Source: Grifola frondosa (lineage: Eukaryota; Basidiomycota; Agaricomycetes; Polyporales; Grifolaceae). From it: a stretch of DNA of 64,000 nucleotides. Below are positions 34,406-46,776 of this stretch, piece by piece. The stretch covers positions 2,542,001 through 2,606,000 of the forward strand of contig LUGG01000001.1 of the NCBI GenBank assembly GCA_001683735.1, written 5' to 3'. A program made the position numbers and the translations under genes. The notes below the pieces were generated by a model. It was not told where the DNA came from and ran no database searches. It saw nothing but the letters and a program-made list of their open reading frames with translations. Position 1 is the first letter of the stretch; each line of letters begins with the position of its first letter.

Positions 34406-35065
34406 TTGCGACGACGCAAACGCTTGAATTGAAGTTGTCCGGCGACCGTGAGTCTCGAGTATCAAAGCGGCCACTAGTGCTGGCCGTAACGACATGATAA
34501 CCCCCACACGTTGCATAGGCAGAAATATCCCCATCACGTTTGTGAGTCCATGAGACGATTTCTCCTAACATAAAGGCTTAATAATTTTTACAGAGATATT
34601 GCCAGTGCCAGAGCTCCTTCAAGGCCGTCATGCTCTTATTCAGAGCGGACACGCATGGAGGGGGTGATGGACACATACTGCCTTCTCCCACATTTCCGGA
34701 CTGTTTATCCGACGGTCGGCACTATTAAATTATACTTGCTCAGGATACGGTATGTACTTGAACGTCGCACAGGAGGGTTCCGAAAATACGTTACTTGTTT
34801 TGCATATTGATATATATCTCAGGGGAAATTTCCCAACCCAGAATTGTGTAGAGATGAGATGCCTTTTACCTGCATCAATTAATATTGGAAAGAGAAGCGG
34901 TGAATATTGGAATCTACTGCTTTTGGTGCACGAATATGCTTTCGATTAGACGCCCATAATTCGTCACTCAGACCATCCACATTACCGCTGTTGGTTCGCT
35001 GCTTATACACACTGAGACAACCGCTGGTCGGCGCCGTGGCTATTCTCCAATTATATACCCTATGC
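34406..35065. other. Intergenic region upstream of GPI2
   Basis: About 660 bp with no recognised gene. It holds the 3' UTR of the SVIP-like gene and the GPI2 promoter. It is locally AT-rich (34720-34900). Nothing further seen. Confidence 0.4.
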
Positions 35066-36247
35066 ATGTCAGCAGAGAGTTGGGAGGCCGAGTGGGAGAG
35101 AGTACTCTGGAAGAAGAAGTCGTATCCTGACAATTTCGTGCCACGGTCTTTTCTGTCGTCCTTGAGCAAGAATCGTGAGCAGACAGTGCTCGTATTGGTT
35201 CTCGTCTTCTAACGTGGAATACTAGCAAATTTTAAGCCGTATACGTATTGGCATCTGGTCCTCTTGTCCTTCGCCACCAGCCAACATCTGGCTTCCATAT
35301 TCGTCTTCCTCGCAATCTTCGTGCGCCTGAGGGAGCGGCTTCTGGACCCTCGCGTTTTGGTATGGGCTTCAGTGGTTGTATTCTTAGCTGGCTACGTTGT
35401 CTGGGAGGTGCTAGACCGTGACAACGATCGGGCAGCATTATATACCAATCGTTTGTTTCTCTGCCTATTTGGTATAATATTTTATTCACTATACGTCCAT
35501 CAGGAGCGAAGACCGTTAAGGCATCGATCTTGGTATTTCTTGCCTTGATGTCTCTGTCACCGGTCTTGAAGACGCTGACGGCAGCGACGTCTTCGGATTC
35601 TATCTGGGCACTGTCGGCCTGCCTCTTCATACTGAATGCGCTTTTGGCAGACTACACTCCGTTGAAACCTCGAAGTCATCGGCGTGAAAGGCGAGTGGTA
35701 ACCAGCGGTACAGCACGTCGGCGGCGCTAACGATCCCCGACGATGCCGTTAATGATAGGCTGACCTCGGTGTTGTCCATGAATGCCGCCATGTCCTCGTC
35801 GGTCGTGCTGGCTTCGAGATTATCTGATGATCTATCCGTGTTTGCGCTTATCCTGTTCTCTGTCCAACTATTTGCGCTATTCCCAATGCTGCGTCGCCGT
35901 CTACAGGTGAACAAAATTGGAGCCCGTTGTACTTTTATTGACTGGTGATTGGTCTTGCAGGGTTGCACGACGCCGTTACAACTTGTCCTTACTATCGCCA
36001 TATGTGCGCTATCGATATATCTCACGGTCGCCCTGTCGAGCACGGCCGTCTATCTTTACTGCGCATGCTTTGCGTCTGTAACGTTCATTGCTCCTGGAGT
36101 TCTTGTATGGGCGCAAAGATACAAGAAGTGAGTGAATCTAATTTGCCATATCGGGCACAGAAGACTCATATAGCATTAAGCGAAATAAGGGGCACTTGGG
36201 ATCCGGCGGTACCCAAGGTCAACCGACGGCTTTCCATCGCGCGCTGA
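35066..36247 (+). CDS. GPI2: GPI-GlcNAc transferase subunit GPI2/PIG-C
   Basis: Multi-pass ER membrane subunit of the complex that adds GlcNAc to phosphatidylinositol, the first step of GPI-anchor synthesis. The ATG at 35066 gives SAESWEAEWERVLWKKK and SYPDNFVPRSFLSSL, the family's soluble start. After an intron comes NFKPYTYWHLVLLS, then VRLRERLLDPRVLVW and GYVVWEVLD. Later exons read LVFLALMSLSPVLKTLT, SSDSIWALSACLFILN, SVLSMNAAMSSSVVLASRL, LFALFPMLRRRL, APGVLVWAQRYK and NEIRGTWDPAVPKV. About eight hydrophobic helices are visible. One intron (35691-35758) uses a GC donor (AG/GCGAGT). The frame is intact. Confidence 0.93.
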
Positions 36248-36462
36248 ACATCTATCACCTGCCTTTCTCCGTTCTCCACCATGCCACCACTATCTCCGCG
36301 CTATGTCAACACATTATACCAAACAACAGACTAGATGCCCGTCTGTGTATTATTCATATTGTTCCACAGAGAACATCCTGCAGCTCATGTGTGGGTATTT
36401 TTAATCAATGCGGTTGAATTTGACTACTCATATGTGTGGATGGCCAGGCCCCCGAGCAGATT

Positions 36463-37325
36463 TCATTTGTCTAGAGCGAGACTCATTCCGGGCATGTCCG
36501 CAAATAAACATATGGGCGCTCTTGTTCTTGCAACGGTGGAGCCGTGTGTATAGAGGAGGACGATCGGCGTAGTAACATACCCATTGCCCCAAGCATCGAC
36601 TTCTTCGACATCGAACCATGCTCTTACGTTTGTGTCATCATTATCTCTTGCTCCACCTCCTCATCCCGAGGCATATCATACCTTGATTTGGTCGACATGG
36701 CCACAGGTGACTCCCGTAACCGCTGTCGACAATCCCACGATCATCATCTCCTTCAAGCGTCGCTCGATCAGCATATGAAGTTCGCGGACACCCACCGATG
36801 GAGATGCTCTTGTGTATTTCGACTGATTTCCGTAATACTGGGCAATGACTCCACCCAGGTCATGCGGGATCGCAGTGGGACCATGATCAAAAGTACGGAG
36901 ACTCCACATTTTCTCCTTCCAGAAGTACAATCTGATGATATATTTTCCCGGCAGAGGTGGTTCTCATCACGGTCACGCATGTACACACGATAACACACAG
37001 ATTAAATGCCTATTATGTTCACGGCAACACCCACCTTCTCTGCAAACCATTAATGTCATGCCGTGGCAGCGTTGTTTCATATCTATCTTCAATGTCAGCA
37101 CAATCGTGACTCGAACCTTGTTCAATTCTGAGAAGCTCCCATGCCGAGCCTCTTGATCGGCTTTCCTCGCCGGACTTGTATTGCGAGGGCTGCTTCGTCG
37201 GAACACCGTCGCGAGCTCTGGCCGTCGGACGATGGACATTCCTCTGTCGAATCTCGGCGAGCCCTGCGCCACGACGGGCCTTCCCAGTCAGCTTCACTGA
37301 ATAGAGTTTTAACTTTCTTCGACAT
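36463..37325 (-). CDS. Unrecognised protein, three exons
   Basis: The ATG at 37325 opens SKKVKTLFSEADWEGP, then GLAEIRQRNVHRP, SRGSAWELLRIEQG and ADIEDRYETTLPRHDI, ending at a donor after INGLQR. The second exon reads LYFWKEKMWSLRTFDHG, AIPHDLGGVIAQYYGN and ELHMLIERRLKEMM to a donor after HVDQIK. The third gives AWFDVEEVDAWGNGYVTT to a stop at 36463. The first exon needs one-base corrections near GGCCCG and CAGGGC (37270-37290). The charged, regular composition looks like coding sequence, but I know no family. A gene here is likely, its exact structure is not. Confidence 0.4.
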
Positions 37326-37528
37326 GGAGTCCACAAAGGCAGAGCAAGGGTCGACATGTATTTGCAAAGCGATAGACCAACAGTATATTACAGTGTAATA
37401 ATATCCTACATGAAATATAATTCGATGACATGGCAGGGGTAATAAGTAAAGCTGCATGGAGTCTACAGAGTCCCGAGATCAAAGCATGCTGTTAGTACAT
37501 ATGATTGTGAGAAGTCTAGCGTATGAAG

Positions 37529-39054
37529 TCATGTCTGCGCATCACCGTCACTATCGTGCAGCCGCGGGCGTTTCGTCGCGTTCCCGACGCGCAAACCCAT
37601 CCCGATACCCCTGGCCTCCAGAGCTTCGACCGCGGCCCTCGCCGCACCCTCGGACGTCTTCCTCGAACGCGTCCTCGTCCGCCGCAGCGCGCCAAACGCT
37701 TGCGCCTTGATCACCGCAAGCGTGCTGCAGATCGGCGGTGGCCCCGGCGAAGGGGAGCGAGACGTCCGCGATGGCGGACGGCGGGGCCGAGTGGAATACG
37801 TGTATGAGCCAGACTCGCTATCGCTCTCTCTGTCGTGCATGCCATTTTCTGCGTTGGAGTAGGGGGAAGGCGCGTGCACGAAGGAACGCTCGGAAGTGGG
37901 GTTTGAACGGCCAGCCATCCTGTAGTGTGCAGCGTCGCTGCTGCGCGAGGTGAGCACGGAGATGTCAGCAGTGCCGCCGTGTAGTGTTAGTTCGGGAACC
38001 TGATGTCGCCGGAAGTTGAACTCGGGGCGTTCCTGCAGAACAGTGCCTTCGGGGAAGGTGAATTGATATGGCGCAGACGTCATGGAAGTGGAAGAGGCGG
38101 AGGTGGGAGTGGAGAGGGCAGGAGACAGAGAACGACTGGGCGCGTACATGTAAGGCGCCGTGTTGATCGCTGTCAAAGGAACTTTCTGGTCGTCAACGAC
38201 GGCAAAGCGCGAGGGATAGACCATATCGGTGGCCGTGAGATTGGGCGATTCGACATATGTGGGGGAGTGCGTCGAGCTGCCGCTGTCGAACCCGGGATCG
38301 TTGACTTGGACACCCTGAGACCATGTGCCGTCGCGATTAGAATTGTCCACGGAATATGAGGAGTACTGGTCGAATCTCGCCAAGCTGTGGGGCTCCATGG
38401 GACGACCGTCGACAGAGCCGTCCTCCACGCCATAGCCGAGAGTCGAAGCAGGAGAACGCTGGGTATAATCCTGAACGGTGTGTTGGTTGTAAGGGGCGTG
38501 GGTAGGGATGGATCGCTTGCTGTGGTGTAGCGCATGGCGTTGTTGGGATAAGGGCCGACGGTGACAGAGCCCATGGTTGCACCGATGGCACTGGACGGAG
38601 GACGGGCGGACGCGTAGGGGGAGACAGATGGGAACTCGTCCGACTGCAAATCCGGATCCATCTTCATGTTCGCGCTCTTTTCCTGCCACATCTTCCTATT
38701 CCACGCCCTCTCCCTGTCCCGATGCTCAAGCTCAGCGCGCATGCGGGCATTCTCGGCTCGCAGTTCTGTGACATCGTTCTTTGTCTGCCGATACGAGTCC
38801 TGGAGCTGCAGCACGACGCCCTCTAGGTTGGTGACTGGAAGCGCATGAGCGTCGGTGTCAATGAACAATGGAACGAGGGCAGTCGTACCTGTTTCCTCGA
38901 GAGTGGCGATGTAGTTTGCACGTCTTGCGCGAAAAGCAGCCTGGGCGTCGGCATTCTTCTTCTTCCTGAGAGCGGCCTCCGACATGCGACTGGAACTACC
39001 GTCAGAGCCGGTCTTAGATTGAGCGGAACCAGGACTGGGTGAATTTGGGGGCAT
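37529..39054 (-). CDS. bZIP transcription factor
   Basis: Basic leucine zipper regulator of the fungal AP-1/Yap-like class. From the ATG at 39054 a Ser/Pro-rich start leads to the basic region RKKKNADAQAAFRARR (Asn, seven residues, Arg). A 56-nt intron then interrupts the zipper before VTNLEGVVLQLQDSYR and ENARMRAELEHRDRE. The long Ser/Pro/Thr-rich tail contains PPSRTSRSPSPGPPP and ends in a conserved block, CSTLAVIKAQAFGALRRTR and GAARAAVEALEARGIGMGL. The frame breaks at 38493-38496 (C run one base short); both flanks are long and open. No Yap-type Cys-rich domains were seen. Target genes unknown. Confidence 0.85.
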
Positions 39055-39435
39055 GAGACGGCGGTCACAGACGAAGTGTTACGAAAGCAGGAAGAAAAGC
39101 GGGATAATAAATGGCATGGAAAAAAGAACTCGAATCTAGGGCACGAGGAGGGCGGTCCTAGCCTCGACGCGGTGCAATTGCAACTCCCAATCTGCATTAT
39201 TTTCTGGCCACCGTCACGCAGCAGCCATTTATTATTTGATCTTGTTCTTCTTTTCCTCATCAAACCACCCGTGAGCCTAATCCATCTCAGGTCCGACATC
39301 CCGACAGCACAAACTGAAGTTGTGGCCCACCGTCCCGGCTGCCCAACCGTTGGAATCTCTCCCGTGTGACCACCCGCGTCTCCCCCCTCCCGTATCCCCG
39401 GCGCACGTGTAGTTATCTCTCAAACACCGAGCAAA

Positions 39436-39483
39436 GTCCATAGATGTGTCCATAGACGAGTCCATAGACGTGTCTATAGATGT
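39436..39483. repeat. Four tandem 12-bp repeats
   Basis: Four back-to-back copies of GTCCATAGACGT with small changes: GTCCATAGATGT (39436), GTCCATAGACGA (39448), GTCCATAGACGT (39460), GTCTATAGATGT (39472). They lie 382 bp upstream of the bZIP start and 189 bp past the APC4 stop. They may be a small minisatellite or repeated binding sites. Confidence 0.85.
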
Positions 39484-39671
39484 TTATTCCATCATGCCCT
39501 GGCCACCGGCCACCACCCACATCCATTCCTATCGCTTGCACGACACGTTCAGTCAACATGGCATCCCCCTGCCGCCGGGACCTGCCACTCACCCAGGGCC
39601 ACACCCAGGGCCACTCGCTCCCATCCGCTCCAATTCGCTCCCCAAGCGAGCAGGCGCGCTCCCCGGGATTC

Positions 39672-42600
39672 TCATGTCTCCGCCGTGGCCCCCTCCTCCA
39701 CCTCTTCCTCTTCCTCTTCTTCCCCTTCCATATCCAGTATCTCCATGGTCAGCCCGGAGTCATCCAGGATACAGCTAACCCGCCGGCCAGCGCGCCCATT
39801 AACGGCCAAGGTCACCTTCCCTTCTGAGCATCCCGTTAGCCTGTGTGACTGGATCACCGGCACATGGACCGATCCAAGCTAAAAAGGAAAAGTGTAATCA
39901 TAAGCCCGCTTTTCAGATGGATTTTCGCCTGGAAACCATGGACCCATACCTGTCCATCTTTCAACCGCTGCAGCACTTCTAACATCAAAGCTTCCCGGGC
40001 AAGCCCATTTACGTCCTCTCCCAATTCTATTGTATTATAGATTAATTCGGAATAGCCGACCGTTGCGATCGAAGCTGGACCTGTTTGATCCTGATGAGGA
40101 CCGACGTGCTACAACAATGCGGCGTTTGGATTTCCACTGACCTTGCTGATCCTTGACTCGGTATGCAAGTACAAGGACATTCTCGTCGAAGAATTCCGCA
40201 TCCAGAAGCTCAATCGGCACCACGGCATCCGCGTCCTCTTGAGCGATACAACACTCGAGGACCGAGATACTGACGGAAAAGGAAGAGCCCGCAGCTAGGC
40301 TATGTTGCATCCGAGCTAAACACACTAAACAACGATGTGCGCGTCAGGTGATAGTGGTGGCAATACGCTGCCGGGTGGCACTCACGATAGCTCTTTTCAC
40401 CCCCATGAGGACTCTGTATCGCCAGGTGCTGCATGAAAGTCTCCGGCTGTGCAATTCGTTCAGCTTCAGCTTCAGCTTTACATGATCAAGCGCGCATTTT
40501 TGTGACTAACCTGATTGCCGTCCAACACGGTCCGCTCCCGTATGAACGGAGCAGGGCCAGAATCCGCAGGATGCCATGCATTCGCATCTTGCAGTGGAGC
40601 GGAGGTCGAACCGGACACCACGACAGCAGAGCGCGCAGTGGCGTTGGCTGCTTCCGAGAATATCTTCTGACAGCGTACGCCTAACTCTTGAATTAACGAA
40701 TCCAGGTTCCGATCAAGATGAGAAAGGTCCTTCTGCTTGACGTTCTACGCACGCTCGGAGGCAAGGCGGTCAGTGCCGGCATCTCTGCGACGTAGAAAGA
40801 ACCTACCGCCTGCCAGGTCATGCCCTCCGCACTGTTGATCACGCTGCGAGCTCGTTTAATCGCAGACATTACGCCGTCGACGCCAGAGCTCGGTTCTGGG
40901 ACGCCGAGGTCTTGGGGCGAAAATCGTGGGACAGGTCCCATAAACCACTTATCGATCGGGCTGACCACCAGACCCGACATCAAGTAGTCGTTCACCTCCA
41001 GAAGGTCATGGCTCGGGCGTGGTGGATTGTGATAATCTGAAGACGAGTGTGCCCGTGATGTTTCTGTGCCAACCAGTTAGCATCTGAGATGGATGCGTCG
41101 TGTAGTAATTGCATACCATATCTGAGCCACGCCATGAAGTCTCTGAAGCGAACAAGCTCTCTGCGAGTAGTCGCAGCTAGCCAACTTGCGATAGTGATCG
41201 CTCGACTCGCCAGTTCCAAACAAGCATTGATATCTGCAGTCTTGAACTCGCATAATGCAAATTGAGGTCTTCAGCCATCGTTGTGGATGAGAACGGGCAC
41301 AATATGGCAATAACAAAACATACAATTGAGACCAGCCTTGGGCCTCTTGCAAGAGCATATGCAGCCGTTGGCAAGCTGGGGCAACCCGTTTCTCTGCGAA
41401 ATCACGTAGCTTGATAAGGGATTCGACCATGGTTGTCTCCCACTTTTGAACTCCCTACATGATTGTGAGCAAACAAGTCAAAGGCCCAGGACTGATACAC
41501 ACCCTTTCGCTCATCTGTTCGCCACTACCTAGGTAATCACCAAGAGATTCAGATGCACGGCCGGTAGTAAGAAGGCATGTCAGATCCAGCATAGCGTAAG
41601 GTTCCTCTTCTACAGTAAAAAGGTTAATACTTCGTAGTTAATCTTCGAAGAAATGTTGCGCTTACGGCCAAACTTATCCTTTTGTCTGACTTCCAAAGCT
41701 CTAACCCACTTTGGTCCCAGTTCTCGTGCGCCAATCTGAGAAGCGGAGCCAAACCAAGCCGTGCGCATTTCTTTTACCACCCTCATAATGTACCACACAA
41801 GATCACGGGCAGAAGACGAGACTCTTGCTACGTCGCGCAAGATACGGCCCTTGAGATGTGGCAAACGAATGACGAATGGCCGTAACGCGGTGAGCTGTCC
41901 GTCGTCAGGGACAGATGCTTGAGCGTGGGCGATAAAGGCATCGTTGAGCTTGTACAAAGAGGTGATAGAGCATTTCTTGCCGAGAGATACATCGCCGAGC
42001 GGGTAGCTACCATCAAGGAAACAGTGGATATGGCCGCGATCGTCTGAAATCGTCAGAATACTGTTTACATTGGAGTCGTCGACCTCGTCGAGGCCTTCCT
42101 CCAGTGCATGTTGAGTGCCAAGTTTTACGGACGCTATAGAGGCAGACGCAAGATCAGAGGGGAGAGTTGGCCAAGAGGCGATAACCGTAGGAAGGGAAGG
42201 TTGCGGCGTTGGTTTGGAGTGAGTGCTCTGGAAGGCGAACAGATCGGTGGCACTACGGCGGTGTCAGCGGTCCAGATCCTAGATAAATAACATTCTCACC
42301 ACCGATACTCACGTCAGTGGTTGTGACTCATCTTGTAGCGGATCCAGAAGAGGTTGACCTTTCAGTATAGAATAAGCAGAGCCAGTCTTATACGGTCCTA
42401 AATCAAATGCCCGCTGGACAACGAAGAAATGGCTCACGATGTCATCGCCTCTGACGAATATGTCAGGAATAGGACTCTGGCTTTCTTTTTTCTTTTGCCG
42501 AAACCACCATATTCCAGTCAAATGAAGCATAGGGGAAGGTGGCGAGATATAAAAACTGCGTTCCTGGCGACCATCCTGTATGGAGTGAATGGTCACTCTA

Positions 42601-42913
42601 GGAGGATCATGTGCAACAGCGATAGTCTGACCTGTCAATTCACGGCATCAAATGCGCTTGCCGTACGTTTAGAAGTAGATGGAAACATACCATCCGGACC
42701 CCAGGCAATATCAACTATCTTTGTCGTATCTGACTGGATATCTATCTCCCATTTCTTCGAGCCTTGCATCTTCCATAGGCTCAGTTTCTCTTCGTTGCCC
42801 AGCCGAGAGACAACCAATACTAAGTCTTTGTCTGGACACCAGGAAGAGGGCAATAGGCGAGAAGATGAAGGAAGTCGGACATTCGCAACAGAAACAATTG
42901 AGGTGCCGGCCAT
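39672..42913 (-). CDS. APC4: Anaphase-promoting complex subunit 4
   Basis: Scaffold subunit of the APC/C ubiquitin ligase that drives mitotic exit. From the ATG at 42913 there is a WD40 beta-propeller (LLPSSWCPDKDLVLVVSRL, VDIAWGPDGMF, GQTIAVAHDPPRVTIHS). The long Apc4 helical region follows (ALRPFVIRLPHLKGRIL, LDLTCLLTTGRASESLGDYL, LASRAITIASWLAATTR). A C-terminal beta part has CCIAQEDADAVVPIELLD, ASIATVGYSELIYN and LGSVHVPVIQSHRL, with an acidic tail of about ten glutamates before the stop at 39672. The WCPDKDL start, the FRDFMAWLRY stretch and the gene length of about 3.2 kb fit the family. Exons were only partly checked; no break was noticed. Same strand and close to DRS1 upstream. Confidence 0.85.
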
Positions 42914-43256
42914 TGAACAAGTATGTCGAATGAAATGGATGTAGATTTATCTCTGGCGTGTAATTTCCACAAGGTTGCACGATTCTGAGCTGCAGTGTTT
43001 CACCTTCTAGATCCACAGCAGCTCAATGAATGACTCCAGTTGAATTTTACTGACACAGAAATCCTGATGATGTATCAATGCAGAGACACGCGCACGGCTT
43101 TATAGTGGCTCTCGTTAAGGTGAAGATGATGGCTGACGGCGACTTGAATTGACGCGCCCAAATCGCGTCCCGTCACGAAGGTGTCACAAGCCATTGTCAC
43201 AGAGGACGACTAAGTATTAGTGCGTCCGACTGTCAGAAGCAAAATCGACACGCCGT

Positions 43257-46005
43257 CTACTTCGTTTTCCGCTTTGCGCCCTTCTTTTTACCCATGCTAA
43301 TAGCATCTCCTTTCTTCGCTCTAAGACCTTCCCTTGCAGTTCTCTGTCCCATGTCCTTGTCAAATGCGCCACCAGCACGGGCAGTAACCTTCTTTGATTT
43401 TGACTTCTTCTTCGCAGGCAGCGAGCGCCGTTCGGGTTCACCGATTTTTGCAGGGCGAGCAGCCTTCTTTGCCGAGCGAACAGCTGCCCGAATGGCGCCG
43501 TTCTCACCCGCTGCGTCATCCTCTTCCATAGCCATTTTTCTACGTTTCACTCGTCTTGACAAGCCCGAATATTTGTCACGCTTAGGCTATAATAGTAGAT
43601 GTTCAATAATGCCAACCAAGCTACTGGTTCTTAGGACTCACTTTGTCATCCGCGGCCTGTTTTGCCTTACCCTTCTTCCCCCCTTCGAAACCAACCTCGT
43701 ATTGCTGTTTGCTCAAGGCTAGATTTACAAGAAATTTAGCCCGTGATACCAGATAAGACCTGTCAACATACATTCAGCTTTCGCTTTTTCCTTCCCTGTT
43801 TGGAACCACGTTCTTGCAGGACGCGAATAAATCTCTTCCTCGTGCTCAATCATGTTCTGTCCTTTCTTCAATTCCATCTCGGCTTGCCGGAGCTAGAACA
43901 ACATGAGTTCACGGAAGCAGTAACCACGAATGAGGCTTACGTGTTTCTCCTCCTTTTCCTCTTGAAGAATCTCGGAGACCTCTTGTTTGAGGCTATCGAC
44001 TTTTTCCACCCACTTAGCTACCACTTCTGGCGGAATCAGTCTATGGCGAACTTGATCTTCCCCGGATGAGTGTTTAATTGCAGCCTTGAGGATTTTACGG
44101 TCGGCTTCTCCGACAAGAGTTACCGATCTGTATGGAATATCAAGTGAGACACAGATCACTATTACAATGCCAGAGATAATATTCACCGTCCCTTCTTACC
44201 AGCGCGGGCCGTTCGCCCAACACGGTGCAGATATTGCGCAAGTTGCCCAGGCATGTCGTAGTTAATCACAGTCTCCACGCCCTTGATATCTAGACCTCGT
44301 GACGCCAGGTCGGTCGCCATGAGACAATCTACAGCGCCGTCTCTAAACTGCTGTAACGCTTTTAAACGCTATGTACCATAAACGATTGGATTGAGTAACA
44401 TCATAATCAATCAGAAGACCCGGTAATCACCTGCTCCTGGCTCAAATCCCCGTGCAGTTCGTCACACTTGATACCAAGTAGACTGAAGACAATACGCATT
44501 TGGTGGGCCAGCTTCTTACTTCGGAAGAAGATGATGGTGCGGGATTTGAACGTCCTTTTGCAAAGAGCTGCCAGGAGCGCTGATCGCTCAGCCTCCTTGC
44601 CTGCCCGAACGCGGACAAACTCCTGGAGTAAACCCCGGGCTGTACTGCGCTTTGGGTCCACAAAAAGCCGCACCGGCTTGTTTAGAGACATCTTCACCAG
44701 TTCGTCGACAGAGTCCGTCATTGTTGCTGAAAATAGCATTGTCTGTCTCAATATCGGACATGACTTAATGATCTCTGTGAGTTCATCCGCAAATCCATCG
44801 GATAGCATCCGGTCCGCTTCATCAAGAACGAGGATATCGAGGGCTTCAAGTGTGAATGTCGGGGAGTTGCGTATATGGTCAATTAGACGACCTGGTGTGG
44901 CGATAATCACATCTGGTCGGGTACGGAGGGTGGCCTCTTGAGCCTTTACTGATAGACCACCTATCGTGTACAAGAAGCTGAGTATTAGGCACATAAGAAC
45001 AATCGAAGAAAGACACATACCGACAACGAGACAAAAGCGGATATCAGTATGAGCTGCGAGCTTGGTACCAACTTCAAAACATTGAACACCCAGCTCTCGT
45101 GTAGGAACGAGCACGAGACATCTTGTAGCAGCAGCCCTCTTGCCTCGATCGCGATACATAAGACGCTCTAACATGGGGATGATGAACGCAGCGGTTTTTC
45201 CTGAACCTGTGACTGCATTCCCAACCACGTCTTTGCCCAACAGTGCGACCGGGATAGTGGCTGCTTGAATTGGCGTAGGAGTGTGGAATCCAAGTGACGT
45301 TATAGACTTGATGATTGGCCGTGAGATGTTCATGGAGAGGAAGGACGAGTGTTCCTCAGATGGAGCAGTATCGGACGCGAAAAATGCCGCTTTACGGTCC
45401 TTCTCCGCTTGGGTCTCTTCCTCCGAGTCGTCCTCGGATGAAGAATCCTCCTCATCTTCTGAGGCATCCTCTGCCTTCTCTGACTGTTCCTCTTCTTCAG
45501 ACGTGCCCAAAGGATCCTCTTCATCTCCGCTGCCCTCAAAGTCCGCCAACACCTCATGCACAGATCCGTCCTCACTCTGCTCGTCTTCAGAACCGGAACC
45601 AGCAGAGGGGACGTCGCTTTCATCATCTTCGTCATCTTCGTCATCGTCTGAGAGGTCCCGTTTTCGCTTCCCTGTATGCAACTTTAGCTTGCGTCTCGCA
45701 ATGATGTCGTCCACAGATATAGGTTCCTGAATATAACCATAACTCAGTAAACCAAACGCATTCATATACACGCGATTACATACCGGTTTCGAACCCTTTC
45801 TAACAAGGTCCTCGACGTCCAGATGATCATCCAGCAAGTCGACATAAGGATCTCCTGATGCATCGAAAGTAAAGTCTGGGTTGAGTTCAGCATCCTCCGC
45901 ATTGCGAATCTGTGTCGGCTTTCCCGATTTGACGGGTGGAAGCGGAGGAGGAAGGTCTTCCCCATCAGAGTCAATGGTCATAACAAAGTCATCATCGAGC
46001 GCCAT
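43257..46005 (-). CDS. DRS1: DEAD-box RNA helicase Drs1/DDX27
   Basis: Nucleolar ATP-dependent RNA helicase for 60S ribosome assembly. From the ATG at 46005 an N-terminal part with a long acidic Ser/Asp/Glu region (about residues 110-210) leads to the helicase core: Q motif [14 protein letters not shown], Walker [53 protein letters not shown] and [10 protein letters not shown]. The C-terminal tail is coiled ([17 protein letters not shown]) and then Lys-rich, ending [10 protein letters not shown]. Two introns, 57 nt after KSGSKP-type sequence (near 45780-45728) and 60 nt after CLVVG (near 45020-44962), are multiples of three and stop-free, so a plain open frame runs through both. Family call firm. 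Confidence 0.93.
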
Positions 46006-46776
46006 ACTTTACTGTGTGGTATACAGAGAGGTATCCAAGAGGGTATTTTGAAGGACCGCAAAGTTCAAAGTTCAAACAGGATGGAATAAATTTAGCTCAC
46101 GTGCTCTTCATGTGATCAAGACGCGGTCTCGATCACGATGATCGCGTGTAATCCACTTTTGACGGTATCTAGCAGTTCGCCCATAATACCCCCAATGTTC
46201 ATATCCAGACTCGTGTTAAATAGTGGTTGAATTTATTGCCATCATATATACTTCACAATCTGGTATTATCGTCAATGTCATTAATAGTTACGTCACTTCT
46301 GAAGGTTCTTGACAAACTTTTACATCTACAGCCTACAGGAAGCACGATCTGCAACGACATATGACCTACATCAATGGGACGTGTGATTCAAGACGATGAC
46401 GTTCGGGTATGTAGCGAGTCTGAACTGGCCAACCACATGCAATCAAGTGTATGGATCCGGTGATGCAAAAGCACAGAGTGGCATGCGCAACGGCAGACGT
46501 CTATCTGAGACCTTGAGCAATCGACATAGAAGCCATGATCATCTCGATCTTGACAACGCTAATGTTCATATTGATTCCTATTGAGCAACGTCATTCTGCG
46601 ATCCGACCGAAAATCATCGATTTCGCAGAGCTCTGCAGAGCTGCGGGTGAAAACGAGTAGCATCGGTAGCGATAGTGAGTACAAATCCACGTGAGTACAA
46701 TAGATATAATGTGATCAAAGCAAGCGAGCGACTCGAGGCGGAAGGATAGACACAGTATGGACAAAGATAACGCCTG
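46006..46776. promoter_or_regulatory. Intergenic, DRS1 promoter and RasGEF 3' end
   Basis: About 770 bp with no recognised gene. The part next to 46005 should hold the DRS1 promoter. Short open frames show no family features. Confidence 0.4.

Noticed and set aside
43217..43519. Arg-rich minus-strand frame overlapping the DRS1 end
   Set aside because: It is the neighbouring frame of the Lys-rich DRS1 tail; the DRS1 frame has the family context.
45281..45730. Ser-rich plus-strand frame of 149 codons
   Set aside because: It is the complement of the acidic Ser/Asp/Glu region of DRS1, a usual by-product of GAA/GAT-rich coding DNA.
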